Assembly (NCBI GenBank): GCA_011319805.1
Contig: SJRY01000061.1
Span: forward strand, 1-63,906
Origin: Macrocybe gigantea
Taxonomy: Eukaryota; Basidiomycota; Agaricomycetes; Agaricales; Callistosporiaceae
Reading direction: 5' to 3'
DNA: 63,906 nucleotides
The notes under the pieces are model-generated. The model was given only the letters and a program-made list of their open reading frames with translations. It was not told the DNA's origin and searched no databases. Shown here one piece after another: positions 23,258 to 35,722 of this stretch. Position 1 is the stretch's first letter. Every line of letters starts with the position of its first letter. Both the position numbers and the translations under genes were made by a program.

Positions 23258-26200
23258 TTAGAAGTTGTTGACGGGTATGCCATTCTCTGGTATTGAGAGG
23301 AACGGCTTGCGTTTCCAATCGGCCGCTGGAGGAAGAGAACGCCGTGTTACAACGGTAACTCACAAACTAGACAGATGTTACTTACTGTGTTCGTGGACCC
23401 AATTGCCCCACCAGTTCAGGGATATATTGCCGTTTTTCGGGAACTGATGAACGATTGTTGACATGCATTTTCTCATCGAGCACAAAGGAAACAAAAATTT
23501 ACCTGAAGGCTGAACCAGATAACCATGAGGGATATGACGGTCCCTGAAGAATAACACAATTCATTAGGCCATCATCAGTGGCACTTGTCTTTAACCTACC
23601 AGAGTCCAGCGCTGCGCTCGTCACGTAGTTGAACTTGCTCCACCACGCAAAGTTGCGCTTCCTGATGAGGTACTGGAAGATGAAACCGACTGCGAACCAG
23701 GACGAATAGTTTATTCCAGTGGCGGGAGGGATGTATGCCACACCGTTGAGGATGACCGGGGTGCTGACGTAGCGTACCCAGGAATTTGGGTAGCGCCGTT
23801 GCCAGAACCAGAAGGGCAAGGGCAGTAAGGCGCCAACGATCATCGCATACAGGTGTGGGTGGTATATCGACCCCGGCCCGAATTGTCTGCTAGGCCCAAT
23901 GAGACCCCTGCACGTCAAGCCAGATTTAGCGCTTGACCAATCGACGAGTAGGCAATTGACGTACCAAACGGCCGAGGCGGTGAAAAACACCTGGTTGTGC
24001 GGGCATGTCAGCTGGCTCTTCTGATCCGGATTGCAGATATCGTGGACGTTTGCGAAAATCCATGTCTTCACACCGACTTGTACGAACGCAGCCAGAACCG
24101 TGGCGATTAATTGGACTGCATTAGATCAAAACGGGTAAGATGGCAGGCTCCGCACAAGGAAATGGAGTTGGACGCACCGAGGAATGTCGCTCGTGGCGGG
24201 ACCTTGATGTAGTGCCCCAGCTTAAGATCTTGTACGAACGATGTAGCCTCTGTCAGCGTCTGCACTGAATATGCCTTGAAAACCTTGAAAAAGTGTGAAT
24301 TGAACACAACCCGCTGAAAGCCGCAAAGCGATTCCTAACTTACCATGTTCGCCATAGGGTTTCCTGGCAGGAGAGTGCCTGGGATGATTTGCGCGAGAAT
24401 GTTTAATGAAATCTTAACGGAACAGCCATCAACGTCGTGCATCAGGAGACTACACGCGGAACAACACTTACGCCTTGCCCAGTCATGGCATAGATGAAGC
24501 CCGAAGGAAGGATGTAGATCACCGGTAAAACAACCGCAAGCAACAACGCCCACACAGGAACATTCGTATCCCAGACCTTGAAATATCGTCCATGAGTCGA
24601 TCAAGGTCTTTGGGGAACGAAACACCAAGCGCAAGCTCCTCACCTCGACGGCAACAACAGCAAGACTGAAGAAGACTGCAAACGCGCTGAGATACCACCA
24701 GTCTGGCACCTCGGGGTAGTTGCGCATCAGCTTCGCGTGGATGTCATCCGTCTCGACCTTGATCTTCTTGAAACCGTTGACAAGGGACCTGCCGTGGTAC
24801 AGGACCGTGTGCACGATGACACAGGTGCTGAGCGCGAACGCGAGCAAATACGTCATGGCGTACGTCGCGGGCAGGAATAACGGCGAGTATCGCTTGTACG
24901 CCTCAAGGTCGAACCGGTCCTCACGCGTCAGTACGCGGGCAATGTCATACACCTTGCCATACCGATCATAGGGCTCGTTGGCAGAGATGGGGAAGTATGC
25001 CAAGTTCCAGGACTGAGAACGGGGATCAATATACGAAACGAAAGGGTACAAGGGGAAGCGTACGTTGGAGTAGTAAAGCGCAGGCGTTAGAATCCAGAAG
25101 AACAAGACGAAACCGAGGAAGATGTGCACCTCTGCCCACCATGGCACTTCACGATAGTGATTAGCTTCACGAGCTGAAAATATGAAATTAAAACAAAGCG
25201 GGCCATACCCATCAACGGACTTCCAATCCAGCTGATCTGCGTCCAGTCGAACGTCAAGACGCTCATCCCCAGTCCCGAATGCACGCCAAACAGCTGATTG
25301 ACAGGGACATTGTCTGGGGCAGCCCAACAGATGAACGAAAAAACCGAGAGCGCCTCGAACAAGAACCCTGATACGCACAGCGTGAGTACATGGATCAAAC
25401 AGGACAATAAAACGCACCTGGCAAGAAGAAGAAAAAGAAGGACGCGATCATGACGATCATAAAGAATTTGTATCTCGTGATGCCCTTTCCACCACTGCGA
25501 CCGATGCCCATGCCGACGCCGTCGTCCTCGTCCTCCGCATGCAACGTGTTTAGCAACGTACACGCCACGAGATTCTGCGGCCACACCATGCTCGCAGGCC
25601 AGACCAAGAACCGTCTGCACAGGCCGGCGAGACCAAACCCAGTGAGCTGGGTCGCCAGCACGAGCACGAGCGCGAACCAATAGCCTAGGTCCAGGCCGTA
25701 GTATATCTCGGATACGACCACTGCGTTGAGCGCGTACGGATTACCTACGGCGACGTTGGCCATGATATAGACGAGGACGTGTTCTTTGATGTTCCAGGGA
25801 CCAGGGTTCAGGGAGAACTCAATCAGGCGCGGGTAGGTGAGTGGACGGAGGAGATTGACAAGGAACAGAACGGGTCGCGATGTCTTGATCGAGGGTGTTG
25901 GAAGCATAGATGGCGGTAGGTGCGGCATAGGGATACGATAAGTCTTTATCGGGAGAGTGAACGCAAGAAATTTGCCAAACGGATAAGAGATAAGAAGGAG
26001 GGCGAGCGGGACAACAGTCGGTGCAGGAGAGCGGAAATTGAAGAAGACATTTAAAGCACTGTAGCAACTCGGTCAACAAGATTGAAAGTAAAAAAAAAAA
26101 ACGAGAGCATACGCACCTACTAATCATACATAGGAACAGACCCACAAACCACATCCGGGCTGTGAGCGCAGGCATTTCTGGATCGTCGATATTTGAGACG

Positions 26201-27278
26201 GAGGCTCGGACTTCTGGGAACGGGCTGTCCTCCTCGTCTATATCGTCAAAGTCGAATCTGGGAAGAGATGGCGAAATGCATTTGTTAGAACACGCAGTCA
26301 TTGGGAGGGAGGTGGACGACATGGTTTGAGCAATGGACAAGAGAAAGATGGGGTATGTTAAATGCGAAAGGATGGCGGATCATTTTGACAAGTGGGGAAG
26401 AAGTGATTCACCAAGACGTAAATCACTTTGGGATTAAATGTGAATAAAGAAGGCGAGAAGACAATTGGAGTGGCAAATGAAGAATATCGAAGGACAGAAG
26501 ACTGTCATAGGGCGAAGTCATGTGGAGAGTTTACTCACTTTATAGATCCCTCTCTGCTGGTGTCATCGTCGTCAATCATGCTGGGGCTTATGCTCATGGA
26601 CTCTGTGATGGAGCCTTCGCGCTTCAGGTGGCTCCTTCTTCTGGAAGAACCGACTTCAATGTCCAAGTCCTTCTCGCTCTCAATCTGGCTTGTATGGCTG
26701 GGTCCAGGAAGGGATACTCTGATCTTTCGAGACTCGGCCGTGGAAGGGCCATGGGATACGGCGGTCGCGGTGTTGTTCAGTCTCCGTAGGCGGTAGAGGT
26801 CGTCCTGGGTGCTGGCATGGTTGTTCGAATCTGTCGATGGCGGAGATTGGGGTGGGGGCTGAAAGTAGTGCACGCTGGGCGAGGAGGGGCCTACGCCGTT
26901 AATGGAGTCGGCGGGGAAGCGAGCGTAGGGGTCGAAGGTAGGCGAGGGGTACGCTACGTGAGGAGACGTGGCGGGATAGGCGGCGTGTGGCTCTGTAGGA
27001 TAATGCCGGGGAAACTGGTAGGAGGAGTGGTCGAACATCTGTTGCTGCTGCTGCTGCTGCTGCCTGAGCTGCTGTTCTGCGGTGGACGGGGGCACAAAGG
27101 CGAACACGTCCTCGTCCTCGCTCTCCTCCTCTTCCTCGTCGAAATCGTAGTCGTGTCCGTACGTGTACTGTGGATCTCGCTGATCAAAAAAGCCAGCATG
27201 GCCGGCCGCTGTGGTCGGGCGGCCGCCAGCTGATGTGAGAGGCCTCGAAGCGGCGGACGAGGTGGGCCGGCGGGCCAT
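23258..27278 (-). CDS. Oligopeptide transporter, OPT family, with long N-terminal cytosolic extension
   Basis: Proton-coupled plasma-membrane peptide transporter. Exon 1 starts MARRPTSSAASRPLTSAGG (27278) and encodes about 245 disordered residues: an acidic stretch (FDEEEEESEDEDVFAFVPP), a run of eight or so Gln from CAG/CTG repeats (about 27040-27062), Pro/Tyr-rich sequence and SPSMIDDDDTSREGSIK. It splices to FDFDDIDEEDSPFPEVRASV, placing the acidic segment just before the membrane core. The core reads LRPLTYPRLIEFSLNPGPWN, KEHVLVYIMANVAVGNPYAL, GFGLAGLCRRFLVWPASMVW, PQNLVACTLLNTLHAED, GINYSSWFAVGFIFQYLIRK and ends ENGIPVNNF. At least ten introns; no frame break noticed. Substrate specificity cannot be told. 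Confidence 0.92.
27040..27062. repeat. CAG/CTG trinucleotide run encoding polyglutamine in the OPT N-terminus
   Basis: On plus the run reads as repeated CTG (GCTGCTGCTGCTGCTGCTGC); on minus it is CAG and encodes about eight glutamines in the extended cytosolic N-terminus of the OPT transporter. Such runs are length-variable between strains. Confidence 0.85.
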
Positions 27279-28560
27279 GGTGGGGCGACGGTGGGGACAA
27301 GGAGCGGAACAGGGAGATATGTGAGAGGGAAGGGGGGAGAGAGGAGACTCTCGTCGCCGTCGATGGTGGTATCGCGAGAGAGTTGGGAAAAGTTGGGACG
27401 GGGCTGGGAATTGAGCACAGGCAATCATTTACTGCCAGGCACATCAGCCAAGTGCCTGACCGTCAACGCCCCAGCCCGCGACCTGGTTCGCCTCCAGGGG
27501 CTCCCAAGCCTGCCAGCACTTGTCATCGTCGCCAACAGCCAGTGTTCTGCATGCCACAGGCAACTCGTTGCCGTCTCGCAGCAATGCAAATTGGCAAAAG
27601 CGTATATTTCTTTCCACGTGTCGTGTTCTCGCATCTCACGGCGCTGAGAAGGAAAGGTTTAAAATTGTCCATACATATCCTCACTTTCGTAGTTTATGAC
27701 CGTCTTTTCTCTTGTCAGTCAATCTATCCGTCAACGTTGTCTTATTCGAAATCCTCGATACGTCTCGGTGGCATTCGCATCGGCACTTGCGGTTTACATG
27801 CTTTCATAACTGGCGGCGTTCCTGACATGCAAACTTCACAAATTCCCTGAGCATGCGTGACAGATCCATTCCAAAAGAAAAAGAAAAAAAAAGCACCCTC
27901 GAAGCGGTGACCGCTCCGTCTTGTACAACGGTATATTCCTTTCATCTAACGATCCACAACGTTTCGGATCTGGTTTGTGATCGTGTTTCACGGTCCTCTT
28001 TCGACGTCAGTGAATCCTCATTAATTACTCATTGAATAGCCGGCAGCATACTAATCATAGCAGATGGCATTCTGGTGCCCGCAAGAAAGCATCCCAAATG
28101 GCATTGACAATCCCACCGCGACATGTCGCACTCAGGAACCGTCGACGGTTACGCACTCTTTTGCATAACGTGTTACGGGCGTTTTTCTGTCTGTTCCTCA
28201 GCCACAGTGCCTAATGCATGCTGCGCCTGATCAGGTCCGCAAGTCGTGTGTCGCGTTCAGCCCACACCCACCACGTTCTAGGTCTCGTCATGCCTTTCAT
28301 CAGCCCACCTGCAATTCAATCTAGCCTCGCTGAGTGAGGGCACTGGCCTGTGATCATCGGACGAACCGAACCGGGCTCGGTTCAGCGCTAACCTGACTCT
28401 CCAAGGTATACCTCGGTCATTTCGCCGATGCAACGTCCCATATATTCTTGGCCTTCTCGACGGACTCTAGAAAGGTATATAAAACGGGGCCAGTGTTTTC
28501 CGCGATTCGCCGGTCAAATCGTCGTCCGTTCATTTGCCGTTTTCATTTTTCTCTCTCCTT
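27279..28560. other. Intergenic upstream of the OPT gene
   Basis: The OPT promoter side on minus. Open frames (27291-27647 and 27383-27850 plus) run antisense to the OPT first exon or across simple sequence and carry no domain. Nothing further supported. Confidence 0.5.
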
Positions 28561-29265
28561 TTATCTCCGCCGTAATAATGGATAGACAGACCGCACTAGC
28601 CACAATAACGCGCGTCTCCAGAGACGGCCAGAATTGCCAAACCGCAAGTCCGCCGAGACGCGACAGGAGCACGTCCTCCTCAGAGGCCAGGAATGGTCAT
28701 CTCTGAGATCATGCATCCTGGGCATCGGATCATAGTGCCGTTCTGCGTATGAACCAAGGAAGGGCCTTTCACGCATGTGTAAAATAGACGCGTCACGAGC
28801 TGATTTAGGATGGAATCAGAGGATCTATGGGTGATGATAGCGGTCCTTCTTTCGAGACGTGTAGCAGGATTCGTTTCCGAGCTGGCACCTTGTCAGGACA
28901 ATCCCGAAGATGGCAACCAATGTACGGTGTACCAGAATTGGTCCAAAAGGTGGCCGAGAAGAAAAATTCATAGGTCTGAGCATGGTAGAATTATGCAGTT
29001 GGACAGACAGCATCGACGCGAGCGTGAATGTGATTTCTTCTTAGGATCAAGCCACAGTAAGCTCTTGAGACGAAGTTGGAAAGCCAGCGTACACCAAGAG
29101 CCATCGCAGAAGGCGTCCAGAGCAATGTGAGGGTGATCAGACCGAGAAGCTGCCACGCTTCGTGGACAGAGATGGCTTCGAGGACTAGATTTGTCTGGAT
29201 CAGCTTCACGCCAGACGCGATCATCATCAAATTACACCCTACCCTACACTCTTTCCTCCTCCCAT
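28560..29265 (-). pseudogene. Possible 5'-truncated fragment of a fungal seven-helix (DUF6534-like) membrane protein
   Basis: Reading minus gives membrane-like pieces in order: VKLIQTNLVLEAISV, WQLLGLITLTLLWTPSAM, then LVAIFGIVLTRCQLGNES and YTSRKKDR, a CATAG acceptor, and SSDSILNQLVTRLFYT. The last two blocks resemble the C-terminal half of the large Agaricomycete DUF6534 family, in which a cytosolic Lys/Arg loop is followed by a SSDxxLNxL helix. The expected N-terminal helices would fall inside LSM4 just above 29265 and are absent, and the frames between blocks do not join cleanly. I read it as a relic; it could also be chance. Confidence 0.28.
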
Positions 29266-29275
29266 AATACAGATC

Positions 29276-29969
29276 ATGGTGACTCCTCCCACATCCTCTG
29301 TTCCTATCTCCGTTTTGACCACGACGGCCCACCACAGCTTCCCCTATCGCTTCTAAATGCCGCACAGAACAAGCCCATGGTAAGCCTCTCTCTCTCGCAA
29401 CGCGACTGGGGGGGAAAACGACGCACCGGCGCGACAGTTAGTCGAGCTCAAAAATGGAGAGACGTTCAACGGCCACCTCGTCAACTGCGACAACTTTATG
29501 AACATCACCCTGCGCGAGGTATACCAAACGTCCGCGGACGGCGATCGGTTTTGGAAGCTGAAGGAGTGCTACATACGCGGCAGCACAGTGCGTCTCCCCT
29601 TTGCCCGTCTTACTCCCCATCTCCACACCCTCATCTGTCGCGCATCTGCCCCCAAAACAGATAAAATACCTGCGAGTACCTGAGACTCTGCTGGATGCAG
29701 TGAAGGAGGAGCAAAATCGGGCAAGGGAGGCCAGCCGAGGCCAACGAGGAACCATCGGAGCGCGCGGAGGTGCGTGGGTCCCGAAACCTTGGCCATTGGA
29801 TTTCTGTTTCTAACTCGCGATAACCAACAGGCCGCGGAGCACAAGCAAGAGGTGAGTTCCTTTTTTGATACTGCTCTTACTATGAAATACTTGCTCATTC
29901 CTCCTGCCAGGGCGTGGGGGACGAGGTTTGCCGGCGCGTGGGGCGCGAGGGCGCGGTCGAGGACTCTGA
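29276..29969 (+). CDS. LSM4: U6 snRNA-associated Sm-like protein LSm4
   Basis: Subunit of the Lsm2-8 (U6 snRNP) and Lsm1-7 (mRNA decay) rings. Exon 1 carries only the start codon (29276-29278); exon 2 (29338-29379) gives [14 protein letters not shown]; exon 3 (29438-29587) gives [40 protein letters not shown] and [10 protein letters not shown]; exon 4 (from 29661) gives [20 protein letters not shown] and [16 protein letters not shown]; two short exons complete an Arg/Gly-rich tail ending ARGRGRGL. Sm motif 1 (exon 3 start) and Sm motif 2 (CYIRGSTIKYLRV) are intact. All homologues I know begin MLPL, which supports the one-codon first exon. Confidence 0.95.
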
Positions 29970-30138
29970 TCTCATGTTGTATACTAGATCCTGGTGCGGT
30001 ATCGAGTGCCTTGTATCGTACCACTCGTCATTTCTCTTTGGACTTTTCTTTGGCATGGAGATATAATACAGGATTGGGATGAAGGGATCACTACACGTGT
30101 GCCGACCGTCTCAATGACTAGGATGTGCTCTCGGCTCG

Positions 30139-32007
30139 TTACGCCTGCCATTTATCACCCGAAAAGCCTTTCACAACCTCAAACCTCAACGTGCCTTCCT
30201 GCCCACCGGGCGCTTGATGTAAAGCCCATCGTCCCTGTGAGCGTGTCGGAACGTTCAAAGTCACGCCAAACTCCAGCGTAGAAAAGGAGAATCCGACCTT
30301 ATAGAGAATGTGTTCAACGACAATCACTCGCAACCGCGAATCTTCGCCGCGCAGCATCATGTCTTTTGCATCGTCAATGGTGAATTCTATTCTTCTGACC
30401 CTGGATCCATTGGAATCCATTCGATGTTCAATTTTAACGTGTGGAGATGCTTGGCTTCGATAATTGCCTCTTTTATCGATATCTGTGAAACGTCAGACTC
30501 TACGTGTACAAACGTGTCGCAAAGGTGGACGAACTATATCTGGGCTCGCGACCGAGCACACCAGCGTCTCGAGGTTCGGAAACTTTGTGCAAACGCATTC
30601 AATGTCCCCGAGCGTCAGCTGTGCGTCCCACGCAATGAAGTGCTTCAGTGTGCCTCCGTGGACAGCTGCCAAGTCCAAGATGAACATGCGCGGGATGGTC
30701 GTGTGCTCTTTCATCGTGAACGCATGCACCGTGAGTGTCTCAAGGCTCGGCTCCGGGATGAGGCTCCGGATCCAGACCCAGAGCATCAGTGGGCCGAGCG
30801 TGTCGATCGTGCTTGTCCGGACCGTCAGGTTGCGCAGAGCGGGAAACGGTTGACCAGGTTTGTCCTGGATGCTCGACAGGCGCCGTCTGATGTAATGCGA
30901 GCCAGGGTACTCTGTGTCAAGCGACTCGAGCTCGAGGAGCTTCGTGAGGATGGTCGGTATAGCGGACGCCGGTGCGCCCTTGAGACGAAGATCTTTCAAC
31001 CTGGGCAGCTGAGAAAGCACTGAAATGAGGATTGTTGGTGGCACTCCGGCACAGCGCTTTTTGGACAATGGAGAAGTGAGAGGAGAAAGTTTGAGTCGCT
31101 ACGTACGATCTATGCACGGACATGGAAACACACTGACGCCGAGTTCTAGGTGGGTCAAGGTACTCCCCAGTGCCTCGGACCAGCCTTGGAGCACGCGAGG
31201 CGGGCCCTCCATGCACCAAATCGAGATTTTGCGGAGCCCTGTCAGTTTCATCAGCTCCGACCAGACAGTTTCCCCCAGGTCGCTGTGCGTCTTGATGTTG
31301 ATTTCCCTGAGAGGGTGCTGTTTGACGACGTCAAGGAACTGGAGCAGTACCGTGTCGCTGATCATGCTGTCGTCGATCCACGTAATTGATTCCAGATTTT
31401 TGCATAATGAAAGTGCTTTCAATGTGTCGACCGTGATGTGCTCATGACGGGACACAACTCCCCTGTGTACAGAGCCTAGAAGGAAAGTGAAAACTCGTTC
31501 TAAAAGATGCATATAAGCACGCGAAAGGCTTCACACCCACCCGTTTCTGTGACATGTCTGACGTATCGAGCCAAGTCTGGTCTCTTGAGCAGCGTTGCTG
31601 AAGGATGATGGAGTATAGACTGGACGCGCACACAATGGTCAGTTACACGCGCCGTTGCAAAGAACCAGAAGGGCGAAACGTTTGCATGTTGCGAATCCAT
31701 GAGGATATCTCACAAACCCATGCCAACTCCGACGCGGTCGCGTGAGGAGGGCCACGCTCACCTTGGAGATAATTCTTGAATCGAGGTACCGATACAACAG
31801 TGGCGTAGCTGAACGATTAAAAGCCCTGTTTACGAGCGTGCAAGCGTGCCAATCCCGGCGATCAGGTAGCTGGGAAAGAATTGGCGGAAGAAGGTCGAAC
31901 GGGAGGTCCTGGAAAAACGAGGAGGTCGACACCCTGTGGAAGAGCGCCAAGTCATCGCGTCCGCGTCGTTGTCGCATCAGCCGTCTCCGCTCGCTGGCCA
32001 GAACCAA
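30139..32007 (-). CDS. F-box protein with leucine-rich-repeat-like region
   Basis: Likely substrate adaptor of an SCF ubiquitin ligase. The F-box lies near residues 30-75: FFQDLPFDLLPPILSQLPDR, RDWHACTLVNRAFNRSATPL, LYRYLDSRI. Later exons carry irregular leucine-rich segments (HITVDTLKALSLCKNLESIT, WIDDSMISDTVLLQFLDVVK, LSQLPRLKDLRLKGAPASAI, FPALRNLTVRTSTIDTLGPL, CTKFPNLETLVCSV). The C-terminus reads LRFEVVKGFSGDKWQA with TAA at 30139. Such F-box genes are numerous and fast evolving in Agaricomycetes. The ATG at 32007 is the first in frame; the VLASERR leader before the F-box is short. The substrate is unknown. Confidence 0.8.
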
Positions 32008-32207
32008 AAAGCACGCACATCTTCGCGAGTGAACGAGCCTTATATCAAGGATCTCCCGAGATTGCCTCGTCTCATGCCCATCAGAGCGCAGGGTGACTCA
32101 GGTCCCCTTTCGCGCTAAGGGAAGGGGGCGTCACATCCGTCCGGGATGGCCGAATCATCCGCTGATTGCATCAAAGTCATCAAATCTTATCTTATCATTC
32201 TACCACC

Positions 32208-33307
32208 ATGTTCTACGTCGTCGGCCTCGGTTTGTCCGACGAGAAAGATGTCACCGTGCGCGGACTGGAGGTAATTATATGGACGTATTACAGGCACCGA
32301 TGTTGAACCGTTTCATTTAGGTGATAAAAAGTGCATCGAGAGTGTATCTCGAGGCATACACCAGCATACTCATGGTCGAAAAAGAGCGTCTGGTCCGTGA
32401 CAGATTTCACTCGCCATAAAACCTTTTGACGTCTGATCTTTCTGAAAGGAAGCATTTTACGGCAAGCAGCTGATTCTGGCTGATAGGGACATGGTTGAAA
32501 CGCAGAGCGACGAAATACTCCACAACGCTGCCACCGAGGACGTAGCCCTCCTCGTCGTTGGAGACCCCTTTGGGTAATCCGAGGCTCTTTTCATTATCTC
32601 CCTAAGTTACACTAGCTGAGGTGGGTCATGACAGGGCGACCACCCATGCCGATATCATCCTCCGTGCACGAGCACTCGACATTCCTACGCGTGTCATCCA
32701 CAACGCGTCCATCATGAACGCCGTGGGTGCATGCGGCCTCCAGCTTTACAACTTTGGCCAAACTGTGTCCCTCGTGTTCTTCACAGAGACGTGGAAACCG
32801 GATAGCTTTTATGACAGGATCAAAGAGAACGCCGATCTCGGCCTGCACACGCTGGTCCTCCTTGATATCAAAGTCAAGGAACAAAGCGAAGAAAACTTGG
32901 CAAGGTCGGTCATTCTGCCTCGTTCTGTTCCCCGTCCTCAAAGTGCATTCAACCGCAGAGGAAGGAAGATCTATGAACCTCCAAGATACATGTCCATTCC
33001 GCTCGCAGTTAGCCAGCTCCTCGAAATTGAATCCATTCGATCGACAGGCACGCTGGACCCAGACGAAACGCTCGCCGTGGCATTGTCACGGGTAGGAGGT
33101 GGGTATGGGGACCAACGCATCATCTGCGGCACGTTGCGCGAACTATCAAATCACGATGAGGCTGCCTTTGGACAGCCTCTACACAGTCTTATCATAGTGG
33201 GAAAACGACTCCACCATCTAGAGGTGGCATTCGCCAGCGACTTTGCCATCGATGTTGAAAACTGGCAACGAGTCGCACAAGAGATCTACGGCTGTTCTCT
33301 GGACTAA
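32208..33307 (+). CDS. DPH5: Diphthine methyl ester synthase
   Basis: SAM-dependent methyltransferase in diphthamide synthesis on elongation factor 2. Exons give [139 protein letters not shown] and the C-terminal [20 protein letters not shown]. The GLGL and VVGDPFGATTH motifs and the invariant [14 protein letters not shown] block identify the family without doubt. Four introns, frame intact, about 290 residues, as usual. Convergent with the AsnRS gene, 140 bases apart. Confidence 0.96.
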
Positions 33308-33449
33308 TACATCTCTACATACATCGATAACTGGTTGACCGGATACCTGAACTCTCAATATCGCGCGCCGATTTATGGAGTTGCACGACCAGGCCAGCTG
33401 GAAAGGAAGTTAAGTCAACGCATGGTCCGACGGGTGAGACGCTGAATCC

Positions 33450-35525
33450 CTACCGTGGGTATAGAGAGCATTCTCTAACGGTATATCTATCCGCAAGCCA
33501 AGCCAGGAATCGCTGTAGGGCATGTGAACTAGGCATTCGAAGAGGTCCACTTCATTCACGCACCTCCACGCCCAAACCATACCCTCCATGCTCACATGTT
33601 CCATACTTGCGCTGATCGGTGAACCAGTAGTATGGCTCAGGATCGATGCCTTCACGTTTATAGGCTGTAATGAGTTCATCCATGTCCGCGATCCTCATTG
33701 ATCCACCTGCGCGTCTAAGATCAGGAGGCATGCAAACGTGCTGGATGTCATAAGACTTACCGACAATCTCGCCAACGCCCGGCATCAGCAAGTCGCAACT
33801 CTCCGTAAAGGCGGTCTTGCCATCCTGGTCTCGAATCTTCTTCATATAGAACGCTTTGAGCTCAGCAGGGAAGCTATGCAGGAAGACAGGTGTTCCAATG
33901 ATGTCAGTCATCTGCCTCTCGGCCGCCTCGGCGATGTCATCTCCAACTTTGTGATCCACCATCTTTACCTGTCCTGATTCGTCCTTGATCGGGTTGCCAT
34001 CGGCATCCTCTTCTGGATGCTGGACACCGTGGTCGTTTAACCATTCGATCGCGTCAACGTATGAAAGTCTAAGGAATGGTCGTGCAGGGGGTTGGAATTC
34101 CGGGTTGAGCTGTTTGATCAAGGCAGCCGATATAGGGTTAGCAAGGAGTATGTCTACGGTTGTGCAAATCTGGGTGAACAAGGGCTAAGTCTGAAATAAC
34201 GCATGTACCGAAAATAGGTTTCTTACGATATCTTCAATGTTGTTCATCAAATCGTCGAAGGTGATAAAGGCGAGTTCGGCCTCCATGTGGGTATACTCGC
34301 TAAGATGACGTCTCGTGTGACTAGGGCCACTTTTAGCATCGAGGTACTCCTTAAACCATCGTTCACATGCGCACCTGTTTTCCGCCCTGAAACTCTCCTG
34401 GACGCAAAAAACGTCACCCAAGCTAGGTAAGCAGGTTTCCAGGTACAATTGGGAACTTTGAGTGAGAAAAGCCGGCTGGCCATAGTAATCTAATTTGAAG
34501 AGCGTCGCGCCACCTTCGACTTGCGTTTGCACTAAGCATGGTGGTGTGACCTCCAATATGTTGTGTTTCGCCATGGACTGGCGGAAGGCCGTCATAAGGT
34601 GCGATCTGAGCTTTAGAACGCTGGAAGATGTCTCTCCTCGGATAACTAGATGCCGTAAATCAGCTTGAATAGAGGGATCCGATTTCTGGAACGTGTTTCA
34701 ATTCCAGCTTATTGACATTTGAGCATGGTCGCGATAACGCACCTCGTTTAACCGGTTGCTAAACGCGTCGTCGCCGCTGGGAGAGCTACCCAGGACTTGC
34801 CAATAGTCAACGGCAAGTTCATGTCCACCGGGAGCTGTCTTCCCTTCTGGGACTGTTTGCAATGTGCCGACAAGTTCCACGGAGGATTCCACCATTAGAG
34901 TCAAAGCTTGATACGTCGATGCCTACACCCGAGGCTGAGCTTAATATGTCGACCGGTCGATTAGGATGATACGCACGGCAGCACCGGAAAGAACAGCCTG
35001 CAAATACCCAGTACCGTCACGGATGACAAGGAAGATGATGTCTTTCTGTTGGCGTAGCCGATGAACCCATCCGAACACTCTGACTCGTTTCGATCGCAAA
35101 TCGGTGAGTTGTGCAATTTTCGCCTAGGTCGAGTATCAGTAATGTTCAGAATCGAAAAAGTCAGTCAGACGCACCCTCGTGGCTTTTGGCAAAGACGGAT
35201 CGTCTATGAGCACGACCTTCTTACTTTCTTCTAGCAATTGCTCTCTCCGCTCCTTCTCCTCACCCTTCTCTCGTGCTTCCCGCTCTGCCAACTCCTCAGC
35301 CTTCTTGCGTTTCTTTTCCAAACCCTCTGCGGTCTTTTTAGCTTTCTTCAAAGACGATTGAGTCGGTTCCTCATAGGTTCCTGCAGAGTCTTTTCTTATC
35401 TGGTACGTCGAGTCTGTTGATCCATGATGGAAGACAGCCACACCAAGCGATTGGTACGGCTGTTCTTGCGTTCCGTTTCCCGTGGTATCTGAGCCTGAGG
35501 CCTCGTCAATGTAAATAGGCGCCAT
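33450..35525 (-). CDS. DED81: Cytosolic asparaginyl-tRNA synthetase
   Basis: Class IIb synthetase that charges tRNA-Asn. An N-terminal lysine-rich helix ([20 protein letters not shown]), typical of eukaryotic cytosolic enzymes, is followed by the OB-fold ([40 protein letters not shown]) and the catalytic domain: [60 protein letters not shown], motif 2 ([12 protein letters not shown] spliced to [20 protein letters not shown]) and motif 3 ([20 protein letters not shown]). The protein ends [10 protein letters not shown] at a TAG (33450), a little earlier than the WxGRATP end I would expect. Residues assign it to AsnRS rather than AspRS. No frame repair needed. Confidence 0.94.
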
Positions 35526-35722
35526 CGCTGATGATGCGGGATGAATGAAAGGGTATGCTGGAGTCTGCCAGCAAGCCAGGACAATTTTATGGGTGCTTCG
35601 TGACTCGGGCTGCTATCACATCTTATCTTTTTATTTGTTCCCATTTACGCGTCATAGATTAGATATATCGGAGAATTCGAAGCCAAGCAATTACCCGAGG
35701 TCTAAGATACGCCGCGCGAAGC

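Noticed and set aside
26535..27428. A long minus frame that could be a separate Gln/Pro-rich protein gene.
   Set aside because: Its end (TSREGSIK) splices in phase to FDFDDIDEEDSPFP of the OPT protein, so it is the first OPT exon.
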